Assembly (NCBI GenBank): GCA_035430005.1
Contig: DAOMFV010000007.1
Coordinates: 1 to 64,000 of the forward strand
Direction: 5' to 3'
Source: JAEUIE01 sp035430005
GTDB taxonomy: Bacteria > Planctomycetota > Planctomycetia > Gemmatales > HRBIN36
DNA: 64,000 nucleotides
A program made the position numbers and the translations under genes. The notes beneath the pieces are model-generated. The model did not search any database, was not told the DNA's origin, and saw nothing but the letters and a program-made list of their open reading frames with translations. Positions 9,315 to 18,094 of this stretch are shown one piece after another. Numbering within the stretch: position 1 is the first letter of the stretch; every line of letters starts with the position of its first letter.

Positions 9315-10151
9315 ATGAAAGTCTACTTATGCTTAGCAGCGATTACGATGTTCGTCGGCTGCCAATCACAGAATGTTCAGAAACCGAGCATGCCAGCCAA
9401 GCAGGCTGCTCATCAACACGGCGGTGAATCTAGTGACCACTCTCATGGCAACCAAAATGAACACAAGATGGATAATCAGTTTACTCTATCCATCTCGCCT
9501 CGCGAGATTACAGCAGGAACTCCAACCAAATTCTCGATCATGGTGCATGATAAACAGGGATCCATGTTGAAAGACCTTGAAACAACACATGAAAAACTGG
9601 TTCATCTCATCTTCATTGACAAGAACATGGCCACGTTTTCCCATTTGCATCCAGAAGTCGCTGCTGATGGAATGATGACCGTTTCACACACGTTCGCATC
9701 GGGCGGCGAGTTCTACGTATACGCTGATATCAAGCCGCGTGGTAAAGAAATGGAAACGGTTCGGAGCACTGTTAGTGTAAAAGGAGATGCCTCCCCGCCA
9801 GCATCTCTGACGTCAGCAATGCCCGTTGTTGTAACTGGTAACGGATGGACAAGCAAAGTCACTGTGGATCCAACTCGTGTGGGCGAATCCACTGTGAGTT
9901 TTGAGTTCAAGAATACTGAAGGGAAGCCACTCTTAGACATGCAACCGTATCTCGGTGCCATGGGGCATTTAGTCATCGTCAATACCAAGGACGGAGACTA
10001 CGCTCACGCGCATCCAGACGAAAAACCATTGCCTCCTGGAGAAGTCAGATTCATGGCTCATTTCGCAAAGCCAGGAGTCTACAAGGGCTGGGGGCAATTC
10101 AAACGAAACGACAAGGTTTTTGATGTGCCTTTCGTAATTCACGTCAACTGA
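9315..10151 (+). CDS. Secreted lipoprotein of metal clusters, YtkA/FixH-like folds
   Basis: The start follows GGGAG. The 278-residue product has a lipobox (TMFVGC), a His/Ser-rich linker and two beta-sandwich-like halves. Recognisable blocks are ATFSHLHPE, GGEFYVYADI and LGAMGHLVIVN followed by YAHAHP. The paired His residues in SHLHP and HAHP look like ligands. The protein encoded at 16981 in the foreign-looking copper block has the same blocks in the same order, so two versions of this family sit within 8 kb. The function is not established; a periplasmic copper-binding role fits both contexts. Confidence 0.65.
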   Translation: MKVYLCLAAITMFVGCQSQNVQKPSMPAKQAAHQHGGESSDHSHGNQNEHKMDNQFTLSISPREITAGTPTKFSIMVHDKQGSMLKDLETTHEKLVHLIFIDKNMATFSHLHPEVAADGMMTVSHTFASGGEFYVYADIKPRGKEMETVRSTVSVKGDASPPASLTSAMPVVVTGNGWTSKVTVDPTRVGESTVSFEFKNTEGKPLLDMQPYLGAMGHLVIVNTKDGDYAHAHPDEKPLPPGEVRFMAHFAKPGVYKGWGQFKRNDKVFDVPFVIHVN

Positions 10152-10209
10152 GGTCTTAACGCCTGAAGCTCAAGATTTCAGATGGTCGATACTGATGAGG
10201 GGGATAAGG

Positions 10210-11559
10210 ATGACCACGTTTATTTGCAGGGAATGGAGAATCTGGGCAGGCTCACTGCTATTCCTGGCCTCGATAGTCAGCGGATGTGCTTCGCACCCCT
10301 CTGATTGCATACTTGCCGTGAATCCCCCCTCGTCAGCTCTACTGGGCCCGATCGAGACGAATCAAGTAAATCTCACAACGCCATCTGAGACCTTGCAAGG
10401 TCCACTTACAATCCAACGTGCGTTGGAAGTATCTCTTCAACGTCATCCTGACCTAGCTGCTGCAGCAGCAGCGATAGCGGTAGCACAAGGTAATGTTGTC
10501 CAAGCCGGACTCTATCCCAACCCTGTTGCCGGCTTTATCGGCGACCAGATTGGTAGTCGTGGTGGTCCTGGTGGCCAGCAAGGTCCTTTTATATCGCAAG
10601 AGGTCGTGACTGGGGGTAAATTGCAAGCATCGCAGTCGGCTGCTTCTGAAGCGTTGACTGCTACCCAATGGCAGGCCATTACAAAGAGATTCGAACTTGA
10701 AACTAAGGTCCGATCGGCTTTCTACGAAGTGCTGACGGCCCAGCGTGAAGTAAGTGAAAATGAAACCATCGTCAAGATTGCCTCAGAGAACTACGATGCT
10801 TCACAAAAAATTGAAAAAGCTGGACGAGGTAGTCAGCCCGACGTGCTGCGAGCGCGAGTAGAACTCGAGTCTAATCAGAACAGGTTGATTGCTGCGAAGA
10901 AGCGTCTGGAGGCATCATGGCCGTTGTTGGCCAACACGATGGGGATGTCAGGAGTGGCATTCGTTCCTTTGGAAGGTGATCTCGAATCGACTAAACCGAA
11001 TTACCAGGTAGGTACACTTCAAGAAACTGTCCTCAGCAACAATTCTGAATTGATGCAGTGGCAGGCAAGTATCGGCGAAGCAGAAAAATTGGCCACTCGA
11101 GCCCGGTTGGAAAATGTTCCCAATGTCGATCTAAAAGTACATCCACTCTATGACTACACGGAAAGCATCGGGCAGATTTCGTTTGAAGTTGGAATGCGAA
11201 TGCCGATCTGGAACAAAAACCAGGGCAACATCCAGGCTGCTGAAGCTGAACTCATCAGACGCAACAATGAATTGCAAACCACAAAACTAAAGTTGAGTGA
11301 TCGAGTTATCACGGCTCATCAGCGATTCATCACGGCACGTGAACAAGCGGTAAAGTTCGAGAAAGATTTGTTACCCCAGGCAAAGGAAGCTTTGCGTTTG
11401 ACCAAAGCAGCTTTTGAAAGCGGCGATGCCAAGTATGACTACACTGCGCTTCTCGATGCCCAAAGAACCTTGGCGCAGGCACGGCTTAGTTATGTGCAAA
11501 CTTTAGGTGAGCTGTGGAGAGCCGTAGCTGAGATTGAAGGGCTACTGCAGCGACCATGA
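10210..11559 (+). CDS. Outer-membrane efflux channel (TolC/CusC family)
   Basis: The start at 10210 is preferred to 10195 because GGGGGAT lies correctly in front of it. The product has a lipobox (SIVSGC) and then two outer-membrane-efflux repeats, each with the typical Q..GLYPNP-type turn and long helices. LEVSLQRHPDL and LDAQRTLAQARL are strong family blocks. It would complete the tripartite pump with the products of 3371 and 4733. The two accessory lipoprotein genes between pump and channel are an unusual order that cluster 2 partly repeats. Confidence 0.9.
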   Translation: MTTFICREWRIWAGSLLFLASIVSGCASHPSDCILAVNPPSSALLGPIETNQVNLTTPSETLQGPLTIQRALEVSLQRHPDLAAAAAAIAVAQGNVVQAGLYPNPVAGFIGDQIGSRGGPGGQQGPFISQEVVTGGKLQASQSAASEALTATQWQAITKRFELETKVRSAFYEVLTAQREVSENETIVKIASENYDASQKIEKAGRGSQPDVLRARVELESNQNRLIAAKKRLEASWPLLANTMGMSGVAFVPLEGDLESTKPNYQVGTLQETVLSNNSELMQWQASIGEAEKLATRARLENVPNVDLKVHPLYDYTESIGQISFEVGMRMPIWNKNQGNIQAAEAELIRRNNELQTTKLKLSDRVITAHQRFITAREQAVKFEKDLLPQAKEALRLTKAAFESGDAKYDYTALLDAQRTLAQARLSYVQTLGELWRAVAEIEGLLQRP

Positions 11560-11685
11560 AGTCAGGCCTAATGAGCATCGTCGGTAATCATCTCTGATCC
11601 AAATTCCCTTAATGTTAGATAGACTCGATATGGAGATTAGAACCGCCTAAGATGTCGAGTCAGTCTAAGGTAAAAGATGCCACAT

Positions 11686-11714
11686 GTGACAAAAGGAATA
11701 CTTGCAGCTATACT
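11686..11714 (+). promoter_or_regulatory. Sigma70-type promoter giving a nearly leaderless transcript
   Basis: GTGACA (11686-11691) and TATACT (11709-11714) are spaced by exactly 17 bases. The ATG at 11723 begins eight bases after the -10 box, so the message would start at or beside the start codon. Confidence 0.65.
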
Positions 11715-11722
11715 CTTCACCA

Positions 11723-12124
11723 ATGCTCATGAGAATCCTGCTGTCCATTGCTGTCATGGCCAATGCAATCCTTGGTCAGTTTTGCATGATGAACATCGCC
11801 ATGGCGCAGATGCCTGCGACGCCCGAACAAGGCATGGAGATGAATGAGACGCCAATGGTCCCGATGTCATCTATTCATTGCATCGACTGCCCTCAACATA
11901 CTCAGAAGAAACAGCCACAGCAAACCTCCTGTGCAGGTCATTGTTTTTCGAAATCTACCAATATCCATCCGACGAATCTTCTATCCGGATTGCAGGAAGG
12001 GATTGCCGCTCTTCCCATTCCGACAGCGATGCGAACAACATACGCGGGTACAGAGCCTCAGCGATCTCTAAACAAATCTCCCCCTTCGCTCCGTTTCACG
12101 GACACCATAGTGCTGAGACTGTAA
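11723..12124 (+). CDS. Small secreted Cys/Met/His-containing protein heading the copper block
   Basis: The 133-residue product, read from 11723, has a signal peptide (MLMRILLSIAVMANAILGQ). A Met-rich stretch (EQGMEMNETPMVPM) and cysteine pairs (HCIDCPQH, CAGHC) follow. It lacks a ribosome binding site and sits right behind a promoter. Its C-terminus (DTIVLRL) resembles that of the gene at 44605 (HTVVLQL), and both precede DsbA-like genes. It is analogous in position to the leader proteins of clusters 1 and 2, although sequence likeness is weak. Possible roles are copper binding or regulation. Confidence 0.55.
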   Translation: MLMRILLSIAVMANAILGQFCMMNIAMAQMPATPEQGMEMNETPMVPMSSIHCIDCPQHTQKKQPQQTSCAGHCFSKSTNIHPTNLLSGLQEGIAALPIPTAMRTTYAGTEPQRSLNKSPPSLRFTDTIVLRL

Positions 12125-12183
12125 AATGGATTTCCGCTTGCCGAATCTTGGCAGCGTTTATATTCGTTTTTTATTTCTCTCAC

Positions 12184-13557
12184 ATGTCCCAACAATCTCC
12201 ATCAACTCGTCGTGCCACTGTCTGCATCAGAGGAATGACTTGTGCCAGCTGCGAACTGCTTTTGGAACGAAGCTTAACAGCTGTTCCAGGAGTTCAGCGC
12301 GTGGATATCAACCACAAGACGGGGAAGGCGCACATCACGGCTGATGCCAATCGGCTGCCAAGTCTCGAATGCATTGCTTCCATTGTTAAGAAGGCAGGAT
12401 ATTCGCTGGCCGATGATGGCACATCCACAGCTTCGTCCATTGATCCCGACAAGCGCAAATGGATGGAGATCGGCGGTGCGCTCATCATCATCTTTGCGGT
12501 CTATAAACTCCTGCAGACATTCGATCTCGTCTCGCTCGCCCCGTCTACCTCTGGCGCATTGTCCTTCGGCGGAATCTTCGTGATCGGCCTTGTGGCCGGA
12601 ACCAGCAGCTGTCTTGCCGTCACCGGCGGCCTGCTGCTCGCGATGGCTGCCAAGTACAACGAGACGCACCAGTCACAGTCGAGCGCCCAGAAGATGCGTC
12701 CGTTACTCATGTTTAACGTCGGGCGTCTTGCCTCGTACTTCGTCCTTGGCGGAGTCGTGGGCGTGATCGGCCAGTCCGTGACGCTTTCTACCAAGATGTC
12801 TGGCTACATGAGCATCGCCGTGGCAGTCATCATGTTCTATCTTGCCCTTACGATCCTCCAGATCATTCCGAAGGGGAGTTTTCCCATTCGACCACCTAAG
12901 AAACTGTCACGCTGGGTCGCAGGCCTATCGGAAAGTGAGCACCCTGCTGCGCCTTTTGCTCTGGGAGCGATGACCTTCTTCCTGCCCTGCGGATTCACGC
13001 AGTCTCTGCAACTTGTTGCATTAGCGTCGGGAAGCTTCATGACGGGCGCACTCGCCATGTCCACGTTCGCGCTCGGCACGCTGCCGTCGCTTGTCGGCAT
13101 CAGCGCGATCTCCTCGACTGCCACCGGCAGCTTCTCGCGCCTCTTCCTTAGATTTTCGGGCACGCTCGTCTTCATTCTCGCGATCGTGAATCTCAATAGC
13201 GGCTTTGCGCTCACGGGCATCAATCTCGCTTCGGCGTTTGCCGGCGGCAATGGTCAGCAGCAAGCAGCCGCGCCTCTCCCGCCTGTAAACGGAGGAGTGC
13301 AGAAAATCGCCATGAAGGTGACTTCTGCAGGCTACGTGCCGAACAACCTCACCATCAAATCGGGCGTTCCCGTGGAATGGCATGTGGACGGAACGGCGGC
13401 TCTCGGCTGCACGAGCCAGCTCGTCATTCCTGATCTCAATATCACGCAGGCTCTCGCCCAAGGCGATAATGTCATCAATTTCACCGCTCCCAATCCCGGT
13501 CAGCTGGCGTTCAGCTGCTCCATGGGCATGGTGCGCGGCACATTCACCGTTTTGTAA
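12184..13557 (+). CDS. HMA - SafE/TauE-type membrane domain - cupredoxin fusion protein
   Basis: The 457-residue product has three parts. An N-terminal HMA domain contains GMTCASC. A polytopic domain (about residues 95-345) has the glycine-rich helices of the sulfite exporter/urease accessory UreH-like family, including GTSSCLAVTGG and FFLPCGFTQ. A C-terminal cupredoxin-like domain ends in FSCSMGMVRGTF, with Cys and Met as candidate copper ligands. Similar fusions are known in copper clusters of uncultured bacteria and are thought to move or insert copper. The start at 12184 follows a pyrimidine-rich tract without a Shine-Dalgarno site. Local GC is visibly higher than in the first metal cluster. 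Confidence 0.8.
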   Translation: MSQQSPSTRRATVCIRGMTCASCELLLERSLTAVPGVQRVDINHKTGKAHITADANRLPSLECIASIVKKAGYSLADDGTSTASSIDPDKRKWMEIGGALIIIFAVYKLLQTFDLVSLAPSTSGALSFGGIFVIGLVAGTSSCLAVTGGLLLAMAAKYNETHQSQSSAQKMRPLLMFNVGRLASYFVLGGVVGVIGQSVTLSTKMSGYMSIAVAVIMFYLALTILQIIPKGSFPIRPPKKLSRWVAGLSESEHPAAPFALGAMTFFLPCGFTQSLQLVALASGSFMTGALAMSTFALGTLPSLVGISAISSTATGSFSRLFLRFSGTLVFILAIVNLNSGFALTGINLASAFAGGNGQQQAAAPLPPVNGGVQKIAMKVTSAGYVPNNLTIKSGVPVEWHVDGTAALGCTSQLVIPDLNITQALAQGDNVINFTAPNPGQLAFSCSMGMVRGTFTVL

Positions 13558-13582
13558 ATACCTATTTCTTATCTACTCATTT

Positions 13583-14389
13583 ATGTCTTCTCTCAAATGG
13601 CAAGAATCTCCCCAGAAGCAATCCAATCAATCTGCCGAAGCCGTTGCTTCCGTCTCTAATCCTTGGTTCGCAATTGCCGTAGGGCTCATGGGCTTGATTG
13701 CCGGATTCTCGGCTGCCAAGTTTGTGCCAGGCGGCTCTTTTGCTGGCGGAAGCCAAGCTCAGGCTGTTGCGCAAGCGCCCATTGCCCCCACTCCGACTCC
13801 AGCGGCACCCACACCACAGGTTCCTGCGACACCACCCACAGCAATTGATGCGAAAAATGATCGCATTCTCGGTGATCTCAGCAAAGCAAAAGTGGCCCTC
13901 ATTGAATATTCTGATTTTGAATGTCCTTTCTGTAAGCGTCATTTCCCCACAATGCAGCAGGTGGTATCAACCTATGGCGAGAACGTCGCGTTGGTCTATC
14001 GTGATTTCCCACTGAGCTTCCATCAAAATGCCCAGAAGGAAGCTGAAGCGGGTCGGTGTGTCTTTGAATTGGGCGGAAATACCGCGTTTTGGAAGTATCA
14101 CGATTATGTCTTCACCAATACGACCAGCAACGGCACTGGCTTAGCGCTGGATCAGCTACCCGTTGCGGCAAAACAGGCCGGCGTTGATACGGCAAAGTTC
14201 CAAGAGTGTCTCGATAGTGGCAAGTACACCAAGGCAGTCAATGATCAGGAAGCCGAAGGCCAGAACGCAGGCGTAAATGGAACACCGGGTAACTTCATCG
14301 TCGATCTGAAAACGAACAGGAGTGTGATGATTTCCGGTGCTGTGCCGTTCAGTTCATTCAAATCCGCTATTGATGCCATGCTCAAATAA
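13583..14389 (+). CDS. Membrane-anchored DsbA-family thiol oxidoreductase
   Basis: The 268-residue product has one N-terminal membrane helix (about residues 27-47) and a long Pro/Ala/Thr linker. The thioredoxin-like domain has the CPFC active site in EYSDFECPFCKRH and the cis-Pro loop in VNGTPGNF. It would form or shuffle disulfides outside the cytoplasm, possibly on Cys-rich copper proteins encoded beside it. It has no ribosome binding site; the ATG follows a TTTCTTATCTACTCATTT-like tract. A close paralogue is encoded at 43789, with the same active site, anchor and linker style. Confidence 0.88.
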   Translation: MSSLKWQESPQKQSNQSAEAVASVSNPWFAIAVGLMGLIAGFSAAKFVPGGSFAGGSQAQAVAQAPIAPTPTPAAPTPQVPATPPTAIDAKNDRILGDLSKAKVALIEYSDFECPFCKRHFPTMQQVVSTYGENVALVYRDFPLSFHQNAQKEAEAGRCVFELGGNTAFWKYHDYVFTNTTSNGTGLALDQLPVAAKQAGVDTAKFQECLDSGKYTKAVNDQEAEGQNAGVNGTPGNFIVDLKTNRSVMISGAVPFSSFKSAIDAMLK

Positions 14390-14407
14390 TTCATTACCGC
14401 ATATCCT

Positions 14408-14623
14408 ATGATTACCACCTTTTCCATTCCCGGCATTCATTGTGCTTCCTGCGCAGCCCTAATCAAGGACGTTAGTTCTGAATTTCCCTCCATTAAGAGT
14501 GCCAGCGTTAATATCGAAAGCAAAAGTGTCGCTATCGAGCATGACGAAACATTCGATCTGCAGAAATGGAAGGAGAAAATCGAAGCGATTGATGAAAATT
14601 ACAAGATTCAAGCCGTTTCCTAA
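14408..14623 (+). CDS. Cytosolic CopZ-like HMA copper chaperone
   Basis: The 71-residue single HMA domain carries GIHCASC near the N-terminus, with no signal peptide. It is the normal length for CopZ. The gene is 18 bases after the DsbA-like gene and nine bases before the CopA ATPase gene, so it likely delivers Cu(I) to that ATPase. It again has no Shine-Dalgarno sequence; CATATCCT precedes the ATG. Confidence 0.85.
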   Translation: MITTFSIPGIHCASCAALIKDVSSEFPSIKSASVNIESKSVAIEHDETFDLQKWKEKIEAIDENYKIQAVS

Positions 14624-14632
14624 AACTTGCTT

Positions 14633-16957
14633 ATGACTTCCCATACGACTCTCTTTATTACCGGCATGCACTGTGCCAGTTGTAGTGCGCTCATTACCCG
14701 CAAGCTCAAAAAGACACCCGGCGTCGAGGAGGCGAGCGTGAATCTCTCGTCCGCGAAGGCTCAGATCCGTTTCGATTCCGCCCGCATCGACGAGCATGGC
14801 CTTATGAACGCAGTCAAGGCGGCGGGTTACGGGGCCGAACCGCATCATCACGGCCAGCACGAGATAGAGCTGGATCGCAAGCGGCGGGAAGATGAAATCT
14901 CAGGGTATCGCACGAAGTTCCTCTCAGGACTCGTCCTGAGCCTCCCCATGCTCGTCTTCATGGTTGTGTCGTTCTTCCCGAATATGGCTTTGCACCAGGC
15001 GCTCATGCCCTTCATGGGCATAGTGTCGCTTCTTCTCGCAACGCCGGTCCAGTTCTGGCTCGGAGCAGGATTCTTCAAAGGATTCTGGTCGAGCCTGCGC
15101 ATGTTTACCTTCAGCATGGACAGCCTGATCGCCATTGGGACGGCCACCGCCTATGTCTACAGCCTACTTCACCTCGCCCTTTTCATCGTGACGCATGGAA
15201 CGGTCTTCGGCGATGTACGGGACCTGTACTTCGAAGTCGCTGCGTTCCTGATCACGTTCGTCTTGCTTGGGAAATGGATGGAGGCGCGGGCCAAAGGGAA
15301 GACGTCGGAAGCCATTCAGAAGCTCATGGGGTTGCAGGCCAAAACCGCACGGGTGCTGCGCGGCGGCCAAACGATGGATGTGCCGATTGAGGAAGTGGTG
15401 GCGGGAGACATTGTCGTCGTGAGGCCCGGCGAAAAGATTCCCGTCGATGGCACGGTCATCAAGGGGCTCACGTCCATTGATGAATCCATGCTCACCGGCG
15501 AAAGCCTTCCCGTTGAAAAAAAGGACGGAGACCATGTGTTCGGAGCAACCATGAACGGAAACGGCAGCATTGAATTCAAGGCCGAGAAGGTGGGGTCCGA
15601 AACGGCGCTCGCGAGGATCATCCGTTTCGTGGAGGAGGCGCAGGGGTCCAAGGCTCCTATTCAGGATTTCGCGGACTGGGTGTCTTCTTGGTTTGTTCCC
15701 GCCGTGATCATCATCGCGATTGCCACGCTCACCGGCTGGCTGCTCGCGGGCGCGACGGCGACGTTCGCCCTGCTTGCCGCCGTGTCCGTTCTCGTCATCG
15801 CCTGCCCCTGCGCCCTCGGACTCGCGACGCCCACGGGGATCATGGTGGCGACGGGCAAAGGCGCGGAGCACGGCATTCTCATCCGTGGCGGCGAACCCCT
15901 GGAATCCGCGAACAGCATCGACGCCATTGTCTTCGACAAGACGGGAACGCTCACCAAAGGGAAACCGGAAGTGACGGACGTGATCGCCTTCGGCGTCACG
16001 GAAGAGAAGCTGCTCAGCATCGCGGCAAGCCTGGAACAGGGTTCGGAGCATTCCCTCGCCGAAAGTATCGTGAACCATGCCAAAGGCAAGAATCTCACCC
16101 TGAGCAGAACCGAGGGTTTCAAAGCGATCCCGGGGCAAGGCGTGGAAGGTTCCGTCGATGGGACCAAATACTATCTCGGCAATCGCAAACTGATGGAGCG
16201 GGAAAAGATCAAGATTATGGAGAACGAGTCGCAGCTCCAAATGCTGGAAGAATCGGGGAAGACGGCGATGCTCCTTGCCGATGCGCACACACTCCTTGGC
16301 ATCATCGCCGTCGCGGACACCGTGAAAGACTCCTCGAAGGAGGCCGTTGCACGGTTACGCGGCATGGGGATTGAGGTCTACATGATAACGGGGGACAATA
16401 CACGCACTGCTTTGGCGATTGGTAGGAGCGTCGGCATCGAGCATGTCTTCGCGGAAGTGATGCCCGAGCAGAAAGCGAGTGAGGTGAAGAAATTGCAAGA
16501 GCAGGGGAAGAATGTGGCGATGGTGGGAGACGGCATCAATGACAGTCCTGCGCTCGCACAGGCGAATCTCGGCATCGCGATGGGCAGCGGTACCGATATC
16601 GCCATTGAGACAGGCGGCATCGTGCTCGTGAAGAACGATCTGCGTGACGTCGCGACAGCCATCAAGCTGAGCAGGGAGACGGTACGCAAGATCAGGCAAA
16701 ACCTGTTCTTCGCGCTCTTCTACAACATCATCGGCATCCCCATCGCCGCGCGCCTCTTCATCCACTGGGGCATCGAGCTGCGACCCGAACTCGCCGGGCT
16801 GGCGATGGCCTTCAGCTCCGTCTCGGTCGTCACGAACTCCCTCCTGCTGAAGAGCTTCGATCCCCAGCGCAGGAACTGGATTTCCGACATCGCGCCGGGG
16901 GTGATGATCATTGGTTTCAGCGTCTTATTTTTCTTATTTTCCAAAGTCAGCTTCTGA
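14633..16957 (+). CDS. copA: Cu(I)-exporting P1B-type ATPase (CopA)
   Basis: The 774-residue product has an N-terminal HMA domain (MHCASC at 12-17). The transmembrane metal site reads CPCALGLATP (near residue 390). The phosphorylation loop reads DKTGTLTKG (near 434) and the hinge reads GDGINDSPAL (near 632). The C-terminal MAFSSVSVVTNS is typical of copper-specific P1B-1 pumps. It would use ATP to expel Cu(I) from the cytosol. The conserved His-Pro motif of the nucleotide domain is altered: it reads SEHSL rather than SEHPL (near residue 470). Local composition is very GC-rich; the 60 bases from 15781 contain 43 G/C. The start at 14633 lacks a ribosome binding site. Confidence 0.92.
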   Translation: MTSHTTLFITGMHCASCSALITRKLKKTPGVEEASVNLSSAKAQIRFDSARIDEHGLMNAVKAAGYGAEPHHHGQHEIELDRKRREDEISGYRTKFLSGLVLSLPMLVFMVVSFFPNMALHQALMPFMGIVSLLLATPVQFWLGAGFFKGFWSSLRMFTFSMDSLIAIGTATAYVYSLLHLALFIVTHGTVFGDVRDLYFEVAAFLITFVLLGKWMEARAKGKTSEAIQKLMGLQAKTARVLRGGQTMDVPIEEVVAGDIVVVRPGEKIPVDGTVIKGLTSIDESMLTGESLPVEKKDGDHVFGATMNGNGSIEFKAEKVGSETALARIIRFVEEAQGSKAPIQDFADWVSSWFVPAVIIIAIATLTGWLLAGATATFALLAAVSVLVIACPCALGLATPTGIMVATGKGAEHGILIRGGEPLESANSIDAIVFDKTGTLTKGKPEVTDVIAFGVTEEKLLSIAASLEQGSEHSLAESIVNHAKGKNLTLSRTEGFKAIPGQGVEGSVDGTKYYLGNRKLMEREKIKIMENESQLQMLEESGKTAMLLADAHTLLGIIAVADTVKDSSKEAVARLRGMGIEVYMITGDNTRTALAIGRSVGIEHVFAEVMPEQKASEVKKLQEQGKNVAMVGDGINDSPALAQANLGIAMGSGTDIAIETGGIVLVKNDLRDVATAIKLSRETVRKIRQNLFFALFYNIIGIPIAARLFIHWGIELRPELAGLAMAFSSVSVVTNSLLLKSFDPQRRNWISDIAPGVMIIGFSVLFFLFSKVSF

Positions 16958-16980
16958 TTTCTATTTTCTCTCACACTCTT

Positions 16981-17799
16981 ATGAACAAGAAACTCTGTTC
17001 ACTTCTCCTCGGCACGTTAGTGCTTGCCGCTTGTACGCCCAATGGTGGAAAAATGAATCATTCGACCGGTGGCATGAATATGGGCGGCATGAACATGGAT
17101 AACGGCATAGCAACAAGCGAGGGGATGATGGCTGGCGATCATGCAATGATGATGCAACCGGGCAAGCAGCAGCTCACTGTGCAGGAAGAAAATGGCAGCT
17201 CGCCGACGGATCTGGCATTCTCGATTCGCAAAGATGGACAAGTATTCACAGACTTCGGTATCAGTCATACTAAGAAGATGCACTTTATTATTGTGCGTGA
17301 CGACTTACAGTATTTCAGTCACGTACATCCAACAATGGATGCAAGAGGCATCTGGCATGAAACATTCACACCGGAAGCAGGAGGCAACTACTGGCTCTAT
17401 GCGGACTTTGTCGACAGCGCGGATGGCTCCTACTCCCCTCGTTACGGTCAAACATTCACCGCCGACAAAGGCCAGTACGGTCTCGTCAAAGACTTCACGA
17501 TGGAGAAAACCGTGGATGGGTACCACATCACCATGCAACCGAACGTTACAGGAACATCAGCGAAATTTGCGTACACCATAACCGATGGCGCTGGTAAGCC
17601 CGCGGAACTGGAAGACTACCTTGGTGCGAAAGGACATAGTATTCTGTTCACGAGCAAAGGTGACTTCACGCATGCACACGCAGAAAGCTTCCCGCCTGTC
17701 TTTGCAGCCAAGGTTGCTGACAACACGTTTTATCGCATGTACACGCAGTTTCAAATCAATGGAAAAGTAATTACTGTTCCCTTTGATTGGCAATCATAA
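16981..17799 (+). CDS. Secreted lipoprotein paralogous to the product of 9315
   Basis: The 272-residue product has a lipobox (LVLAAC). A Met/Gly/His-rich segment (GGMNMGGMNMDNG, GDHAMMMQPG) typical of copper-binding linkers follows. The later blocks are shared with the 9315 product: YFSHVHPTMDARG, GGNYWLYADF, LGAKGHSILF and FTHAHAE. It follows CopA by 23 bases in the same direction and uses a pyrimidine-rich leader (TCTCACACTCTT) before its ATG. It is likely a periplasmic copper-binding protein; no function has been established from sequence. Confidence 0.65.
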   Translation: MNKKLCSLLLGTLVLAACTPNGGKMNHSTGGMNMGGMNMDNGIATSEGMMAGDHAMMMQPGKQQLTVQEENGSSPTDLAFSIRKDGQVFTDFGISHTKKMHFIIVRDDLQYFSHVHPTMDARGIWHETFTPEAGGNYWLYADFVDSADGSYSPRYGQTFTADKGQYGLVKDFTMEKTVDGYHITMQPNVTGTSAKFAYTITDGAGKPAELEDYLGAKGHSILFTSKGDFTHAHAESFPPVFAAKVADNTFYRMYTQFQINGKVITVPFDWQS

Positions 17800-17816
17800 T
17801 TTCTCCCTCATTTCCT

Positions 17817-18026
17817 ATGCATAAATCAGAGACAATCTTCTGGAGTTTCGTCCTCTTATCCGGCGTCTATCTTGCTGTCACATTCACGCTTGGCTCAAAA
17901 GCAAACGCTCAGGCAAGCGTGAGCGCAGCCGTCTCCGTCCCACTACCAGGAGCCCCCATGAAGGGAACGGGCTGCATGGCGAACGGCGGCGGTTGCGGCT
18001 GCGGGGGCATGATGATGAAGCAATAA
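17817..18026 (+). CDS. Small exported Cys/Gly/Met-rich peptide
   Basis: The 69-residue product has a membrane or signal segment near residues 6-30. Its short tail reads GCMANGGGCGCGGMMMKQ, a likely copper-binding end. It is the last gene of the copper block and starts after TTTCCT with no ribosome binding site, like its neighbours. No family was recognised. Confidence 0.5.
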   Translation: MHKSETIFWSFVLLSGVYLAVTFTLGSKANAQASVSAAVSVPLPGAPMKGTGCMANGGGCGCGGMMMKQ

Positions 18027-18094
18027 CTTGATCTGTAAATCGTGCGAACTTTCTCTGTAGAATGCAATGATCGGGGTCTAGGCAGGGAATACGC

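Noticed and set aside
15164..16288. Long minus-strand open frame opposite the CopA gene
   Set aside because: It is a GC-rich shadow of a well-supported ATPase gene; its product is His/Arg-rich and has no domain.
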